64,000 bases of DNA. It comes from Sphagnum magellanicum (lineage: Eukaryota > Streptophyta > Sphagnopsida > Sphagnales > Sphagnaceae). The notes under the pieces were generated by a model. It saw only the letters and a list, made by a program, of their open reading frames with translations. It was not told where the DNA came from and searched no databases. The stretch's first letter is position 1. The number at the start of each line of letters is the position of its first letter. A program made the translations under genes and the position numbers. This document shows, piece after piece, positions 24,741 to 36,690 of this stretch. The stretch is from the NCBI GenBank assembly GCA_021904315.1, contig CM038923.1, positions 9,182,038 to 9,246,037 on the forward strand, written 5' to 3'.

Positions 24741-25636
24741 TTCACGATGTCCCTGGAATTCCCACTCTCTTCTCTTACTCCTTTTTCGACTTTCCTCACA
24801 GATGTTTATTCTTCTTCATTTTCTTCTCCCCCAGAAACTTCTAGAAGGGTTTTTCCGTGACTTTTCAGACTGTAGCATACGCGCTTTACCGATTTCTTGG
24901 CCACTGAATAATTCATTACTTTCTTTTCTGGAACACATGTCTGTATTTTCTACTCATAATTGAGGATGGAATATGCAACGTCACCTTGAGACTTGTCCAA
25001 CACGCTTTACTTTTTCCCTCTGGCCTCCTCCATTCTTATCATCATGACTTTTGTTCACATCCACACACCGACCTCTCCTTTACCAATAAAACTATAGCCA
25101 AAAAAAAAAACTAAGTCATAAATTTAAAAAGTGCTAAAATCAAATGCTTTTTGAGATTCTCAATAGCCAGAATCCAACCAAATTCAAAGAAAAATCGTGA
25201 GATTTCCATACATGGTTTTCCAGTAGGTAGCCAAAAATAAAACAAACATGTTTAAAATTTTCTATTGCCATATTTAGCTCATAGCCAAATCCGACTAAAT
25301 CTTCCTACCGATGATAGCCACTTGGGCTATATCTCAAAACTGACCCAAAAAATATTGATCCACACGTTTCCTGCTGTTTGCCGATTTCACTCAGTGCATT
25401 ATTGAAGCGTTCTGCCAGAGCTCATGTTGCAGCCAATGCATGATTAATTGGGCCTTGGGCGAACCGGCCAGGGTGAATTCACACCCATATTGGGATCATG
25501 GTAAAAACCTCCAAAACCCATTCAAATGGCCATATTAGGCCTCAAAAATTATAGATTTGGACTTTGGGACTCCGATTTAGTCTAGGGAAACGAAATTTAT
25601 AAATATCTAGAATATTTATGAGCAATTTAAATGGGC
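24741..25636. other. Sequence present in unit 1 but deleted from unit 2 (upstream of HNL1)
   Basis: Unit 2 runs from the equivalent of 24,740 straight to 25,637 (joint at about 57,182). The missing about 0.9 kb lies immediately upstream of the small frame and HNL1, so the two HNL copies have different 5' regions and possibly different promoters. I see no gene here. Confidence 0.8.
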
Positions 25637-26686
25637 TTCGCGGGGTCAATTTGCCTTGGTCAGGTGAACATGGCCTATATTAGAACCATGGTGAAAATCC
25701 CAAAGCTTTTGGGGGCAGCTTCAAAACATTATAGACACATGTAGCGTCCTTAGACAAAATCAGGGTCTCTGAATCTACAACCCGAAACCCTAAACCTATA
25801 CCCAAAAGGCCTCACTCAGGAAGGTGAGTGTACCAGTGTAGGTGCTGGTGCGCCCTGGCCAGTGGCTATGATTGGAGGAGCCTGGGAGGAAAATGAAAAA
25901 TTACATGGATGGTCAGAGCTAATAAATCCGGAGTGGAAAAACAAAAGAAATTCTCTACAGAGCAGTGATTTTTCTTGGTGAATTTTCGCACTGTGGCTAC
26001 AAATTTTTTTTGAAGAAATTGGGAAAATTCGTTTTAATAGTCTGAGTTTGAGAGAAAAATGCTCAAAAAATGGAAAAAATAGACAATGTTTACAAACTGC
26101 AAAATTGAGAAAAAAAGAAAAAGAAAAAGAAAACACTGTTTCAGAGGTATATATATATATGTCTGCACTCTAAATAAATGATGGAAAAACATGTTGTAAA
26201 ACTAACGGCAACATTAGACGAGGGTCCAAGGTCCAGGGATCAATGAAATCAAGCAATCTTATTGGTCGAAAGCTTTAAATTGGACCCAAGGCCTTTAGAT
26301 GAGGGTCCAAAACCAAAAAGTGGTAAATTGAGGCTAATATGGCACCAGTTTTGGAAGGAAAATCAATTAATTTAAACAAAAAGACAGTGCTAAAAGGAGA
26401 GCCCCTGATTTGGAGAACCAAGAATCAGGCTATGGACCAAGGTACACTCCAACTCAAAGGATTCTATTTGCTTCACATGAGTCCAAATTGGTTCCTAGGA
26501 AATTGGACCCTCAACCTTGGTCTAAAGTGGGCCTGCCTAATGGTGTTTTACTGCGAGACCCTTTTGACTCCTTATGTGGAGAACCACAATCAGCACAATT
26601 GACATCTGGTGCAAAGTGCAAACATGTTGGATCCAAGATCTGAGGCATTAGCCTAGTGAAAGCCATCAACTTTTTTCTCATTTTTG
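25637..26686. repeat. Right end of duplicated unit 1
   Basis: This stretch matches 57,183-58,230 and stops matching after the shared CTCATTTTT at about 26,686. It includes a purine-rich run (26,110-26,130), a TA dinucleotide run near 26,150 and two copies of GAGGGTCCAAG about 80 bp apart. No gene is visible; the open frames at 25,816-26,643 do not persist between the copies. Confidence 0.75.
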
Positions 26687-26888
26687 GTTTTGTGACCTGC
26701 TTTGTGTTATGGTGCTCACAACCAAGTCTGTTGTTTGTGAAGGAATTGGGGAAACCTGTATTTAATGGCCAGGCTGAACCTGCTCCTACACTAATACATT
26801 CACCTTCTTGAATGAGCCCTTTCCCCCATAATAACTCCAAGACGCATCAAAGAAATGTTAAATTTGAACTCAGAGACCCTGATTTAGT

Positions 26889-27239
26889 CTAAGGCCCGCT
26901 TTACCCTACGAGTCAGGGCTGAAAAAACTTGGAGCCGAGTTTGAGCATTTTTGGCTTTTTGTCTGGCCCCAAGTTACTAATAAATGCTACAACATTGGCC
27001 ACAAGGGTTGCAAATTGGCTTCCCAAATTTGATGGTGTCCTTTTTTTCAGCCTTGGGGCCAATATCATAAAGTTCAGCATTTACTAGTAACTTGGGGCAG
27101 ATTGAAAAGATTTTGCCTATTTCAGCCTTGACTCCTAGTGTAATTTAGCCCTTGGGGCTGATTTCAACTATTGCACCAATAGGTATGCATGATTTGAGTT
27201 GAACATCCGCCTCGACTCCTAGTGTAAAGTGGGCCTAAG
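26889..27239. mobile_element. MITE-like element with imperfect terminal inverted repeats
   Basis: The left end 26,889-26,917 and the right end 27,211-27,239 are inverted copies matching at about 23 of 29 bases. Inside is a second inverted pair, 26,967-26,988 against 27,076-27,097, matching at 21 of 22. There is no coding potential. The size of about 350 bp fits a non-autonomous DNA transposon or a fold-back element. Target-site duplications are not clear. Confidence 0.55.
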
Positions 27240-27564
27240 AGCAGCTCCACAGGTGCTGGGTATATGGCTCTGGACAGTAAATTTTGGTTCCGCACAATGG
27301 GTTTGGCCTGGACATTTTCCCTGAGAATAATACCAAGGCAGGCAAAAGGCTCAGCAAAGGACAATACCTGCTGTTGACTGTTGGATAGACTCTTAGACAG
27401 GTGGTTGGTCCAAGTGGGTTGCTAGTAGCTATTATTGGTTACTGATCATTTGCAGTGTCAGTTTTAGTGTGTGGTTGAGAAAAATAAAAAGAAACTAATC
27501 CTGGTTTCGAGAAATATTGTGTTCCATTGCCATATACTCAGAGCACGTCTGGAGCTGCTCTGAA
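27237..27564. mobile_element. Second MITE-like element (GAGCAGCTCCA ends)
   Basis: The left end GAGCAGCTCCACAGG and the right end, read in reverse complement as GAGCAGCTCCAGACG, form terminal inverted repeats; the similarity continues inward through TATATGGC for about 45 bp. The length is about 325 bp and no coding frame is present. The element abuts the right end of the preceding one, so one may have inserted at the edge of the other. The superfamily cannot be assigned without a clear target-site duplication. Confidence 0.6.
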
Positions 27565-29039
27565 AGATGATTTTAGCTACAACAAAAGGTGTGTTTGAAT
27601 GTCAAGCAATTTCACTAGATTTTAAATGAATTCACTAGTTTAACAAAATTGAGACTAGTTGAAAAATAATGAATTCATTGGTCTAATGAATGGGGAATAA
27701 TGAATTACACCCACCTTTTGTAATAATTAAAAACAAACACAAAATGTTTTTGTAACTTAGTACCAATATAGATGCTGGTTTGGCCAAGGCATAATTATAC
27801 CAGGTACAGATACTATGCTGGGTCCCATGGCCTTGCGATGAGTGGCCACAGCAGGGAAGGGTGTGCCCTGTGAATAGTGAAACAGGGGGTGTTCCAGTAC
27901 TGTGTTTTCCCGACTTTAGGAATAACTTTAATATCACAAGTTAGAGTGGGGTAATGCCATCCAAGTGAGGCATTCTCCCTGAAATAGGCCTGCCCTGGCT
28001 TTGGCCAGTGTGTGTTCTTTGGGGTCAGACCTTGCTCTGAGAGCGTTCTGATGTACAGCACTGGCAGAAAAATAATTTTCATTTCTTTTCATATGATACT
28101 CAGCACAAATGGCAGGATACCCACCAGGTATGAAGGGGTAAAAAATTGATATGCCCACTTGGTAATGAGAAATTCTGCTAGATAATGTGTCCTCCAGATA
28201 CACTAGAAATTTTCTGCTGGTACTTTATGTTTATTAGAGTTAACACCCCAGGAGTGGGTGATTACTGATATAAGGACCCTCCTGAGGTGGAGCCATGGGT
28301 GTTCTTATTTCAGTTATGCCCCTGCTCTGTGGGTGTTGCCCAATGTAAAGCACGTCCAAAATTTAAAAAACAGGGGTGACCATTTGTAAAATGAAATGAC
28401 ATGCCCACCATACTGTTATATGACAAGTGTTACATTTTAAGAAATGCTCATCCCGTTATAATGTACCCTCCAAAACAGCATTGAACTTAATGTCCACATG
28501 TTCTAACATGTTTCAATTTCCGCACAGAGTTGATATCTCCTCTTGATGCCCCTTGGAACTCTAAACCTCAATCATAAAAATTGCAGATCACAAGTCACAA
28601 ATGGTGAATCCCAAGTACACAAGTTCAGAATCACAATAGGACACAGATTACACAAACAGTCTGTCAATCTAGGGTGGCAAAACCTGAAGTTGTACAGATT
28701 TAGAAGTTGTTGCAGTAATAGTGTCAAAACAAAAATAGATGTAGTTGCATTTACCACTGTCTAAGATTGTTTTTCATCATAGCATTCACTGCAAAATGCT
28801 TCACGATAATTAGATGAGCTAGGAGAAATTGATAATATCTTCTACCCTGCAATGACACACCTTTTCATTGTCCAGTTCAGAAGATGACCATGGTTTGCTT
28901 ATCGTCACTCACAGAACAGAAAAAAAGCATGCCTTAGTGACCAACTCAGCAATTTTCTTGTTCAGATGCTTTACAGTCACAAAACTTAAGCAATTTTGAA
29001 GGAAGATTGCTCGAGAGCCAGATTGTTGCTTCTAAGGGT
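27565..29039. other. Spacer with no recognised gene
   Basis: Nothing I can support as a gene lies here. The overlapping minus frames at 27,683-28,203 have no known domain. The part next to 29,039 should hold the 3' untranslated region of the APD-like gene, which ends at 29,040. Confidence 0.5.
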
Positions 29040-31749
29040 TTATGAGTCATAAATCCTACGGACAGCAAGCACATTTTCCTGGCAAATGGGACAACTTGCA
29101 ATGTCTCCATTTTGTATCCTGCAATTCAAGCGATTATGGTTTCATCGTCAACCCACAAGCTCGAAACAGAAAACTTATAGAGAAACAAAACTGTCCTTGT
29201 GCTACAGCCGTGGTCCAGATTATTTCTGATCACAATACACAACATGCACTGCTGAGCCATGGGCAATTGCAGCTGGACAACTACCCATGTCCTAGCTGCT
29301 TAAAACCCCACCAGCAAACAACTAGAACATCTGCAAAAGGAATCATTTATTGCCATTGGATGATGGGTAAGTACCTCATGCCACAGCAGTAACATGTGCA
29401 GCCATGGCCACAAGGTTCAAAGAAACTGTCCTTAGGTGCATCCAAGCACACAGTGCACAGATGCTCCAAAGATCGCTCTCCATGTTCCCCTTGAAAGTTT
29501 TCAGATCCTAAAGCTGGTGAAAAGTCAGCAGACTGGCTCTCTCTTGCCAAAATTTCAAGGCTTTCATTTCCTTCTACAGAGGTGAGAGGAACCACCTCTT
29601 GTTGACTTGTGGAAACTTGCCTGCCTTGTTTACGTAGCTCCAGACCTAATAGTCCAAGCCTATTACACCTGCAACCTCAACCCAGTTGAAATCAAATTAC
29701 TTGCTTCAAACGTCTCCAATGGGGAAATTTCAGGATTGCCATCAAAATATCATAGAAGGACTTGAATCAATAAAAACTGAGTAGTGCAAACCATAGCATT
29801 TCCCTCAGGTCCAGGATGGGAAAAACAACGTACTCCACAATATGAAGTAGGTAATCCAGTGTGGTATATATGAGACTTTCACCTTCGAAACATCAGCACC
29901 ATGCTGTATACACAACCACAATAGTGTGAATCAACACAAAATACACATAGTTCATTCCTGTAGATGACCCCAACTCCAAGGCTTTAGTAGTGGCAGGCTG
30001 GTCACAGCATATCAAAAATTCACAGATATAGGCTACCAGAATAAGAATGCCCTTACTCATAAATGCAGTTTTACATCCTGTTATGCAGAAATCGATGATT
30101 GGACAGACCACCCAATAAGGAAAGCTTCAAACAACTGCGAGACATACTCGTTATTCGGGTGGAAACATTATATTTGTTCATCAAAAACTCAGATATGGAC
30201 TCGGTTCAAATACCTGCTTCTTGTCAGGCGCAGATATTAGCACCCGCTTGGATTTGGACAATGACAGAGGCACCCCGCAAATGTTCCCATTCACCAGTGA
30301 ACATTTAGATTCTGCATCTGGAACAGAATAAATCATGCAATGCATCTTCAAGCAGAAGGAAATCTGGCACAAAAATAACCACAATATTGATGAGCTAAGT
30401 ACAGATCAGGGTTTCTCTTGTTCTGAAAAATACCCCAGCCAGCAGGTATGCCTCTCCTCTGTCAACCAGCATCTCAATCGAGACTTGTATGCAACATTGC
30501 AAAGCAGATCACATGAGTTAACTCTCATGTAGACTTGTTCACACTCATGTAAACTTGTATGCGAAATGAATAGGTAGTTGAACCATCCACCTTCATTTCA
30601 TGAGCATTCGAGTTCCCAAAAGCAACATAGTAGTCATCAAATTCTGTCACTGTGAAATTTAATGAACCTCTTCTGCATGTTGCATAGAGAGAATAGGCAT
30701 GTAAGCACAGAAGTTTGATGAAAGACTCCCAACACACCAAACCTGAGCTCCAGTCGGTGATACAAAGATTGGCAATCAGCTGAACAAACATATACAACTT
30801 CATCCCATGTGCTCTAGGAGACTTCCTGAATGAATGTCTTGCCATAAATCCATTTCCATGCTGATACTAATTGAGCATTACTTGGATACTTTGTCCATTC
30901 CTGATCTTCCCCTGCAACAGTAAACCAAATGGCATTCATTTGTCAATAATAGATGACATGAATTTTTCACAGGAGATATACCTTATCATCGGAGTTCTCC
31001 GCAGCGGCATCTACAATTTGACTATCAACCAGCGCTGTGCATGGGTACCATGACCGAATGCTCTGCCTTCAAACAAACTCAAAGAAGATAATAGCCTTTT
31101 CACCTCTGACAATTGCCAGCACCAGGCTATCTTCCTGACAGTATTTCACATTGTATATGAGAGTAAAAGATGAGCCTTTCTTCAGCCAGAATCCATATCA
31201 CTGCAGATAATTTGAAAGAACTACCACATCAGATTCTGCTTAAAATCAGATGGATGCAAAGTGATTTCAATTGCCCACCATCATATAAGAAAAGCAGGAG
31301 AGTCCAACACAAAATCCAAACAGAAACTATGGCAGAGAGATACATGCCTGGTGGAACTGTGGATTGACTGTCACATCAAATTTTTCATCTGAAATGAATG
31401 GATGACCATAACCTGGATGCTTTGCAAATGAAGTCACAACTGGACCAGGCTTTCCAAGATTCTGAACCTGAACTCTCACACACAAAAAAGCACCATACTG
31501 ATGATCATACTCAGCACGATGGTCCAACATTATGAACCCCCAGCAATTGAACCATTTCCAAACCACAACTCTGAGCACAAAACAGATGCAAACATGGCAC
31601 ATGTGCATTGGATTCATAAGCAATTAGCAAATGCTCACCAACCTGGATCTCCTTCACCAACAAAGGACTAGCCTTCAGGACCCGCAAATAAAATAATCCC
31701 ATCTCCAAGACTTGAGATCCATACAGGCTGATAAGCATCCATAGCGACA
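29040..31749 (-). CDS. APD-type RING-HC E3 ubiquitin ligase gene (5' end not found)
   Basis: Nine exons can be placed on the minus strand: 31,749-31,643, 31,467-31,348, 31,200-31,104, 30,911-30,823, 30,672-30,545, 30,317-30,214, about 30,134-29,969, 29,668-29,375 and 29,118-29,040. Together they follow plant APD1-4 ligases in order: the lumenal region (SPLLVKEIQ, GPVVTSFAK, KKGSSFTLIYNVK, DDYYVAFGNSNAHE, SKCSLVNG), a membrane helix (ILILVAYICEFLICC), then a C-terminal RING with LCTVCLDAP, CGHGCTCYCC and SCPICQENV. The two RING exons join in phase and the protein ends RRIYDS. APD proteins are endomembrane ubiquitin ligases, known in Arabidopsis from pollen development. Oddities: the third exon begins with TGA where the family has Trp, the second intron would need a GC donor, and the phase before the fifth and seventh exons does not fit cleanly. 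It may be a young pseudogene. The N-terminal exon was not found. Confidence 0.75.
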
Positions 31750-32858
31750 CTGCAGACTCACAGTGGGTGCAATATTCATCCATAAAAATGGAGATCTACA
31801 AGCAGCTGAAAGAACAGCAATGATATGACAACAGGACTGAAATGGATGATGTGAAAGGTGTGGAAATTATCTTTCCCATTCTTTGAAGTACAACTTTCAG
31901 CTAGCAAGCAAAATCAATCCAGGAACACGTTTGAACCAGCATTGTAGGGTTCTTCCTTTTAAAGAGAACCTGCGGTCCCGGTTTCTCTGGGTGTGGGTTT
32001 GAATCTAGTTCTTTCAATTTCTAAAGCCCATGGTCCTGGTTCTGGCACATTTTTTTACAAATTCAAGAACCTCTAGGCCTGGTTCCATGCACATACTTCA
32101 CATTCCTGAATGCCAGATTTTATAAGTTTTACAACAAACTAAAACAGGGGTCTGTAGAGGTACAGAGTTCAACAACTCCATCAAAATTAATACTTCATTA
32201 TAAAGTTCGGCCTACTTGCCAATTTTTAAAAAAAGAATTGACTTGCCCACCTAAACAACCTGAACATGTATTCAACAGTGGTGTCGTTTTCAGTTCCATA
32301 TCTTGTAAAAAGGCTAGTTCCTTGGTCCCATTCTTGTGCCAGTTCCAAGAAAAGGGTGGCAGGTCCAGTCCAAGGCACAAGAACCTGAACCCCAGAATCT
32401 AACACTACAAACCGGGTACTGTCACAAGACTGGTTTCAACCGTTAAATATTTGGTCTAAACCGAAGCACCAAAACAAGAACAAAGCTTCCAAGAATTTAC
32501 AGGTATCATCAAGTTTTCTACAGTCGATGGATGCTTCCATGGTATGTATTCCAGTCAAAAGCACATTGAGACCTTGATATTGAAGTGTTGCAAAATTATG
32601 TCGAGGAATCAATCTGTTGGGAACTAAGCACGGTACATCAGAAACTTCTTTCACATGTTTGTTCCTGAATGTAGCACATTGTTTTACTGTGCTAGATGAT
32701 GATGATCTCGGCTGCCATGTGCAGTCTTGTGTGGCGTCCTGTTTTAGGTTTAGGGTACAACAGTTGTGGAGTGATTTTGGAGGGAATTGTGTGGAACTTC
32801 GCAGATTGTGCAAAGTTCACAGTTTGATGTGGAATGACCTACCTCAGTTGGAACAAAA
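31750..32858. other. Spacer between the APD-like and TMEM62-like loci
   Basis: The two loci diverge from this stretch. It should contain the N-terminal exons of both, which I could not identify. The minus frame at 32,436-32,813 is 125 codons long and has no known domain. Short repeats of CCTGGTTC-type motifs occur at about 31,960-32,100 and 32,320-32,400. Confidence 0.4.
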
Positions 32859-32885
32859 GTGCTGGTAATTTGCGAACATGACCAG

Positions 32886-35324
32886 ATCTCATTTGTTGGG
32901 GTGCGTTGGAAGGGAGGGGACGGGCGAAAGCACCTCTTTGTGGGCATTGATGATGCCATGCAGATTGGGCTGCGGGCCCCATCAAATGTTTTCGGGCACC
33001 GACAGACCATGAGCCTTGTGGACATGGACCAACAACTCAGCCAAAGGGACCATGATAATTCTCCCCCCGTCACAAAAATTGTGTTTGGCCGGCCATTTTC
33101 CTATGTCATTCACAACCTCCAACAGAGACAGGGAAACACCCAGACGGAATTTTTACAAAGCACAACATTTCGGGATACGTCTGTGGCCGCTTGCACACAA
33201 AATTGGGGAAGCATCTTTATAAGCATCACAGGTACTGCACCTTGTTGTATAGACAGTCTTTTCTTCAGAGCTCTTTTGCTTAATTGATTACATTAACTTG
33301 GAACTTTCCGTCCTAAGATTTCAGTGTCAAGATCTAGGAACTGTGTGTGTTGAATGACACCATTGGATTTGAACCAGTGTCGCCTGGTTATTTGCTTCAT
33401 TGTAATAACCGCCAAGTAGGTTATTGTTTATGCAATTTTTTGGGGACCACACAGGTTATCAATATCAGTATCAACATTCTTTTGGGTGCCAGGTAGGTTA
33501 TCAAAAAATTGGATAATAACCGATGGTTATGCATAAGGGTAGGCTATCAAATAATTGGTTGAGAACTGCTGGTTAACCTGCTGGTTATACACCAGTTATA
33601 GGGCTTTTGAAAAAAAAATTAATTGATTGATTTTTTTTCCTTTAAATATTTTTTTTGGTAGTGTTTAAAGATTGATAACTTACCTGGATGATATTCAGGT
33701 CATCCAGGTAGGTTGTAAAAATTTGAAAATTCAACACCAGGCAGTTATCAACAAAAATCAATAACTGACTTGATAACCAGGTCAGAACTCAATAACGAGT
33801 CAACCCTGGTTTGAACCTGTTTCTCTTGTTGGAAGCTCTGAGTTCTAGATCCACTTCTAAGTGCTGACAATTTAGTCACGAGGAATGTTCTTCAGTCAAG
33901 AAAAGTATGCAGATGAATTGTTGTCATTTTGGCAGGCTCGTGTTTCCAGAATATAAGCAAGTGAGTGAATTCTGGGAGTGGGAAATGGGGGATTGGCGGG
34001 TGAGCTGAATGATGCGTATAATAGCCACAGATAACGGTCACACCTCACTTGTGGATGTGGAATTGATACCACCCAAAGAAAAGTCAGAGCAGGAGTTTGT
34101 GATGCCAACTATTATACTTCCAACTTTCCCACTCAATTCGTTAACCATGCTTCAAGGTTCAGTCAAAATCTTGCCCTTGGACCACATACAGCTGCTCATA
34201 TTCTTGAACACACCTCCCATCTGGGTGAAGGCAAGAATTATTGATGCTAAATCTCTTGACTTAACTGTAGTTGAGGAGATTTCAATGCGGCTCGTCGATT
34301 ACAACTCTGGCATTAGGGGTGAGAGTGGGCCTTATTACTATGATGCTGTTTGGAACAGTGCAGAATATGCTGATGATTCTCCCACTCGGTATTGGTTGGA
34401 GATCATTTTGGAAGAGAACGACAAGGGCATTACAGTCAGTGAGCCACGTCCGTTTTCTGTAACTGGACACCTGGGAAATTTTAGACTCGCATGGCTAGGG
34501 TACCTTGGCATGGGCTTCCAGTGGGAGAAACTCTATCCATTCTTGCTGTGGGGAATGGTTGCATTTGTGTTCTCAATGTGGATTGTACCAAAGGTGTTCA
34601 GATTTCAGTTAGAAAAGGCTGGTTTATGTGACGAGCGGGTTATGACAGTTTTAAGGCCCGCATCTGATTTCAGAACCATGATATTCAAATTGATCAAAGT
34701 TCCATTTTGGGTGGTTTTTGAGAATGCCCGCAACACTTGTATTTGGGCATGTTCATTAGCATATGTGATGTGTGTGACGTTTCTGCCATGGTTTTCTGGT
34801 CGGGTACTTGTGGATGATTTTCCTATTGGTCACATGTCTGTTTGGGATTGGTGGGTGAAGCCTTCAAATGTAACTTCTGTAAATCAAATTTCAGGATTAG
34901 GAGTGCCAGACATCATGGGAATAGTTCTTCCTCACATCTACACTGTGCTTTTCCCTTTGATCTTGATGGTCTCTGCTCTTTCAGCTGAGAGAGCTGCATG
35001 CAGATACCACCTTGGAATGGCTAGAAAATGCCACCGACAAGTGGATTGAAATTGTCCGAATGGCTCCTGGTATTTCCTACCAGTGAAGCATACAGAGGGG
35101 ATGCAAGTGTGGGATCATCATCGAAGGAGATGATGTCAGTTCCAGCATCAAAGTCGGGGGTTGTTTTGAAGGAGAGGTGTGAACCGCAGGCAGAGGGGGA
35201 ACTTGAGACTTTACTTCTCAATAGGAAAATGGAACACCAGAATGAATATCGCAGCCTTTGTAACCGGCTCATTCGGAAAGGGCTGTTTGTTGGGTGCTTG
35301 GCCATTACATTTCTTCACTGGCGG
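32886..35324 (+). pseudogene. TMEM62-like calcineurin-type metallophosphoesterase, disrupted
   Basis: An exon ending at 33,231 encodes HLFVGIDDAMQIGLRAP, then KIVFG/HFPMSF and GYVCGRLHTKLGKHLYKHH, the GH(F/L)-type metal-binding part of the phosphoesterase fold. A second block from the acceptor at 33,935/33,936 encodes EFWEWEMGDW and then the family's C-terminal region, with three hydrophobic stretches (around FLLWGMVAFVFSMWIVP, WACSLAYVMCVTFLPW and YTVLFPLILMVSAL). It ends at a donor after FLHWR at 35,324. The first exon changes frame twice (an extra CCGG near 33,105; again near 33,150). TGA at 34,006-34,008 interrupts the second block just before MMRIIA, and the frame shifts again near 35,045. 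Homologues are membrane proteins with an N-terminal phosphoesterase domain. The N-terminal metal-ligand exons are missing. The locus is decayed unless the assembly has errors here. Confidence 0.75.
33360..33830. repeat. GGTTAT/ATAACC-rich stretch within the TMEM62-like intron
   Basis: GGTTAT or its complement recurs many times in about 470 bp without a fixed period. The stretch also includes an 11-bp perfect inverted repeat with an 8-base loop (33,681-33,691 against 33,700-33,710). It looks like an expanded degenerate satellite or the remains of a mobile element. Confidence 0.5.
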
Positions 35325-35790
35325 GTAAGGTTTCCGTCAACTGCCTTTAATAAAACTTATTCTCTTCATGGATGGTGATTGCAGTCCTGATGGTCTAGTG
35401 TTTTCGGTATTGGTTCTAATTTTCCCTGGGGGCAATGTGTCGGGGCACAGCTATTATCAAGTCTTACGAGAGCTTATGCGTCAACAGTACTTGTGATGAC
35501 ACGCATCTTTGCGTTGACTGTTCCAGCATTGATTGCTTTTTCTCTCATCCAAACATCTCCAATCCGCCCAATATCCGTGGCAGCTCATGAAAACTGAAGT
35601 GTCAGAAAGTGTTCACTTGTGGCTTCAGTGGGTGATTCCTCCTCAGATATCAACTCAAACCCTTTCGTCTTGGAGAGAGCTTTGCAAAGAACAATATTGT
35701 TAACTATTGTTCCATTTTGAGATTTCCTGGAATCTAAATTGCCTGACAGCCCACTTCATTGACATTGAAGATGTCCCAAAAATGAAATGA

Positions 35791-35905
35791 GGTGCCAGTG
35801 GTTGTGGACTAGCTAGTAAGGTGGAGACACACGTTTGGGATGAACTCTGAAGTTAAACATCCTAGGCTGAGACTAGTTTTGGGATCAGAGACGTCCCAAG
35901 ATAGC
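35791..35905 (+). rRNA. 5S-rRNA-like sequence (pseudogene or 5S-derived element)
   Basis: About 115 bp align along the length of plant 5S rRNA. The best part is the internal promoter region: GAACTCTGAAGTTAAACATC against the usual GAACTCCGAAGTTAAGCGTG, then GAGACTAGTTTTGGGAT in place of GAGAGTAGTACTAGGAT, and GACGTCCCAAG near the end. The 5' third is much more diverged. With this many changes it is not a working 5S gene. It may be a dispersed 5S pseudogene or part of a 5S-carrying element such as a Cassandra-type TRIM or a SINE3-like element; I see no matching second long terminal repeat. Confidence 0.55.
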
Positions 35906-36051
35906 GGCCCTGCAAAGACAACCCATTTTTGAAATGGAGGCAATATGGCCCCAAGCGCATGTCCAAGAGGCTGCTAGTCAGGCACCAACACCACACAATT
36001 TTGAGGTACTGTTGTAGACGGCAAATTCTTCTGTCAGATTTTCCATGGACG

Positions 36052-36070
36052 AGTTTAGGGTTTAGGGTTT
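36052..36070 (+). repeat. Short TTTAGGG telomere-like motif
   Basis: About two and a half units of the plant telomeric TTTAGGG repeat occur here. This is too short to be an interstitial telomere; it is equivalent to a telo-box and may be chance. Confidence 0.4.
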
Positions 36071-36690
36071 CTGTATTGTAAGAAATTGACCATCAAACTG
36101 ATTTTGTCAACTCTGCCAAAACTAGATGATTTAATAGTCAAGGAGGCCAATTGCCAACCAAACCTGTACATTTTTCTATTCAAGGCTATTGTAACCCATT
36201 AAAGTCGAGAGTATACAGCATTAAGGGTTTACGGTTTGGGATTACTTGTCTCATATGGAAGCATCAGTGCAGCAGTTGATGCCTACTCTCAAATTGAATT
36301 ATGTGTGCATTTCCTAGAAAGCAGGGGTTAAGAAGTGTGGGTTCCAAATATCTTTGTTTGGCCATATTGGGTACTCATTATGAGGATTTGAGGTTCTTAA
36401 GTCGTGTTTCCTGGAGTCACCTAATGACAACTTTGAACTACCCTATCACAATGTTTTGAAAATTCATAATTAATTAATTAGTTAATTCGAAAAATAAGAT
36501 TCAACTTGGATTGAATTTTGAAACGACTTGTTTTTCAAAGGAAAAATAAGTGCATGAGAAGCCAGACCTTGTCTTAGATTTCAAGGGTTTATGATGCTCC
36601 TATCTTTTTGTGTAGATTTTTGTGATTTGAACCAATTCTCTAATTATCTACACATGATTCAAGTTATCCATAACATACATGGTAGCATCT

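Noticed and set aside
29042-29392. 116-codon plus-strand frame
   Set aside because: It is antisense to the two RING exons of the APD-like gene.
32750-33073. Minus-strand frame of 107 codons
   Set aside because: It is antisense to the TMEM62-like phosphoesterase exon, which has recognisable motifs on the plus strand.
36052-36070. Interstitial telomere
   Set aside because: Only about two and a half TTTAGGG units are present.
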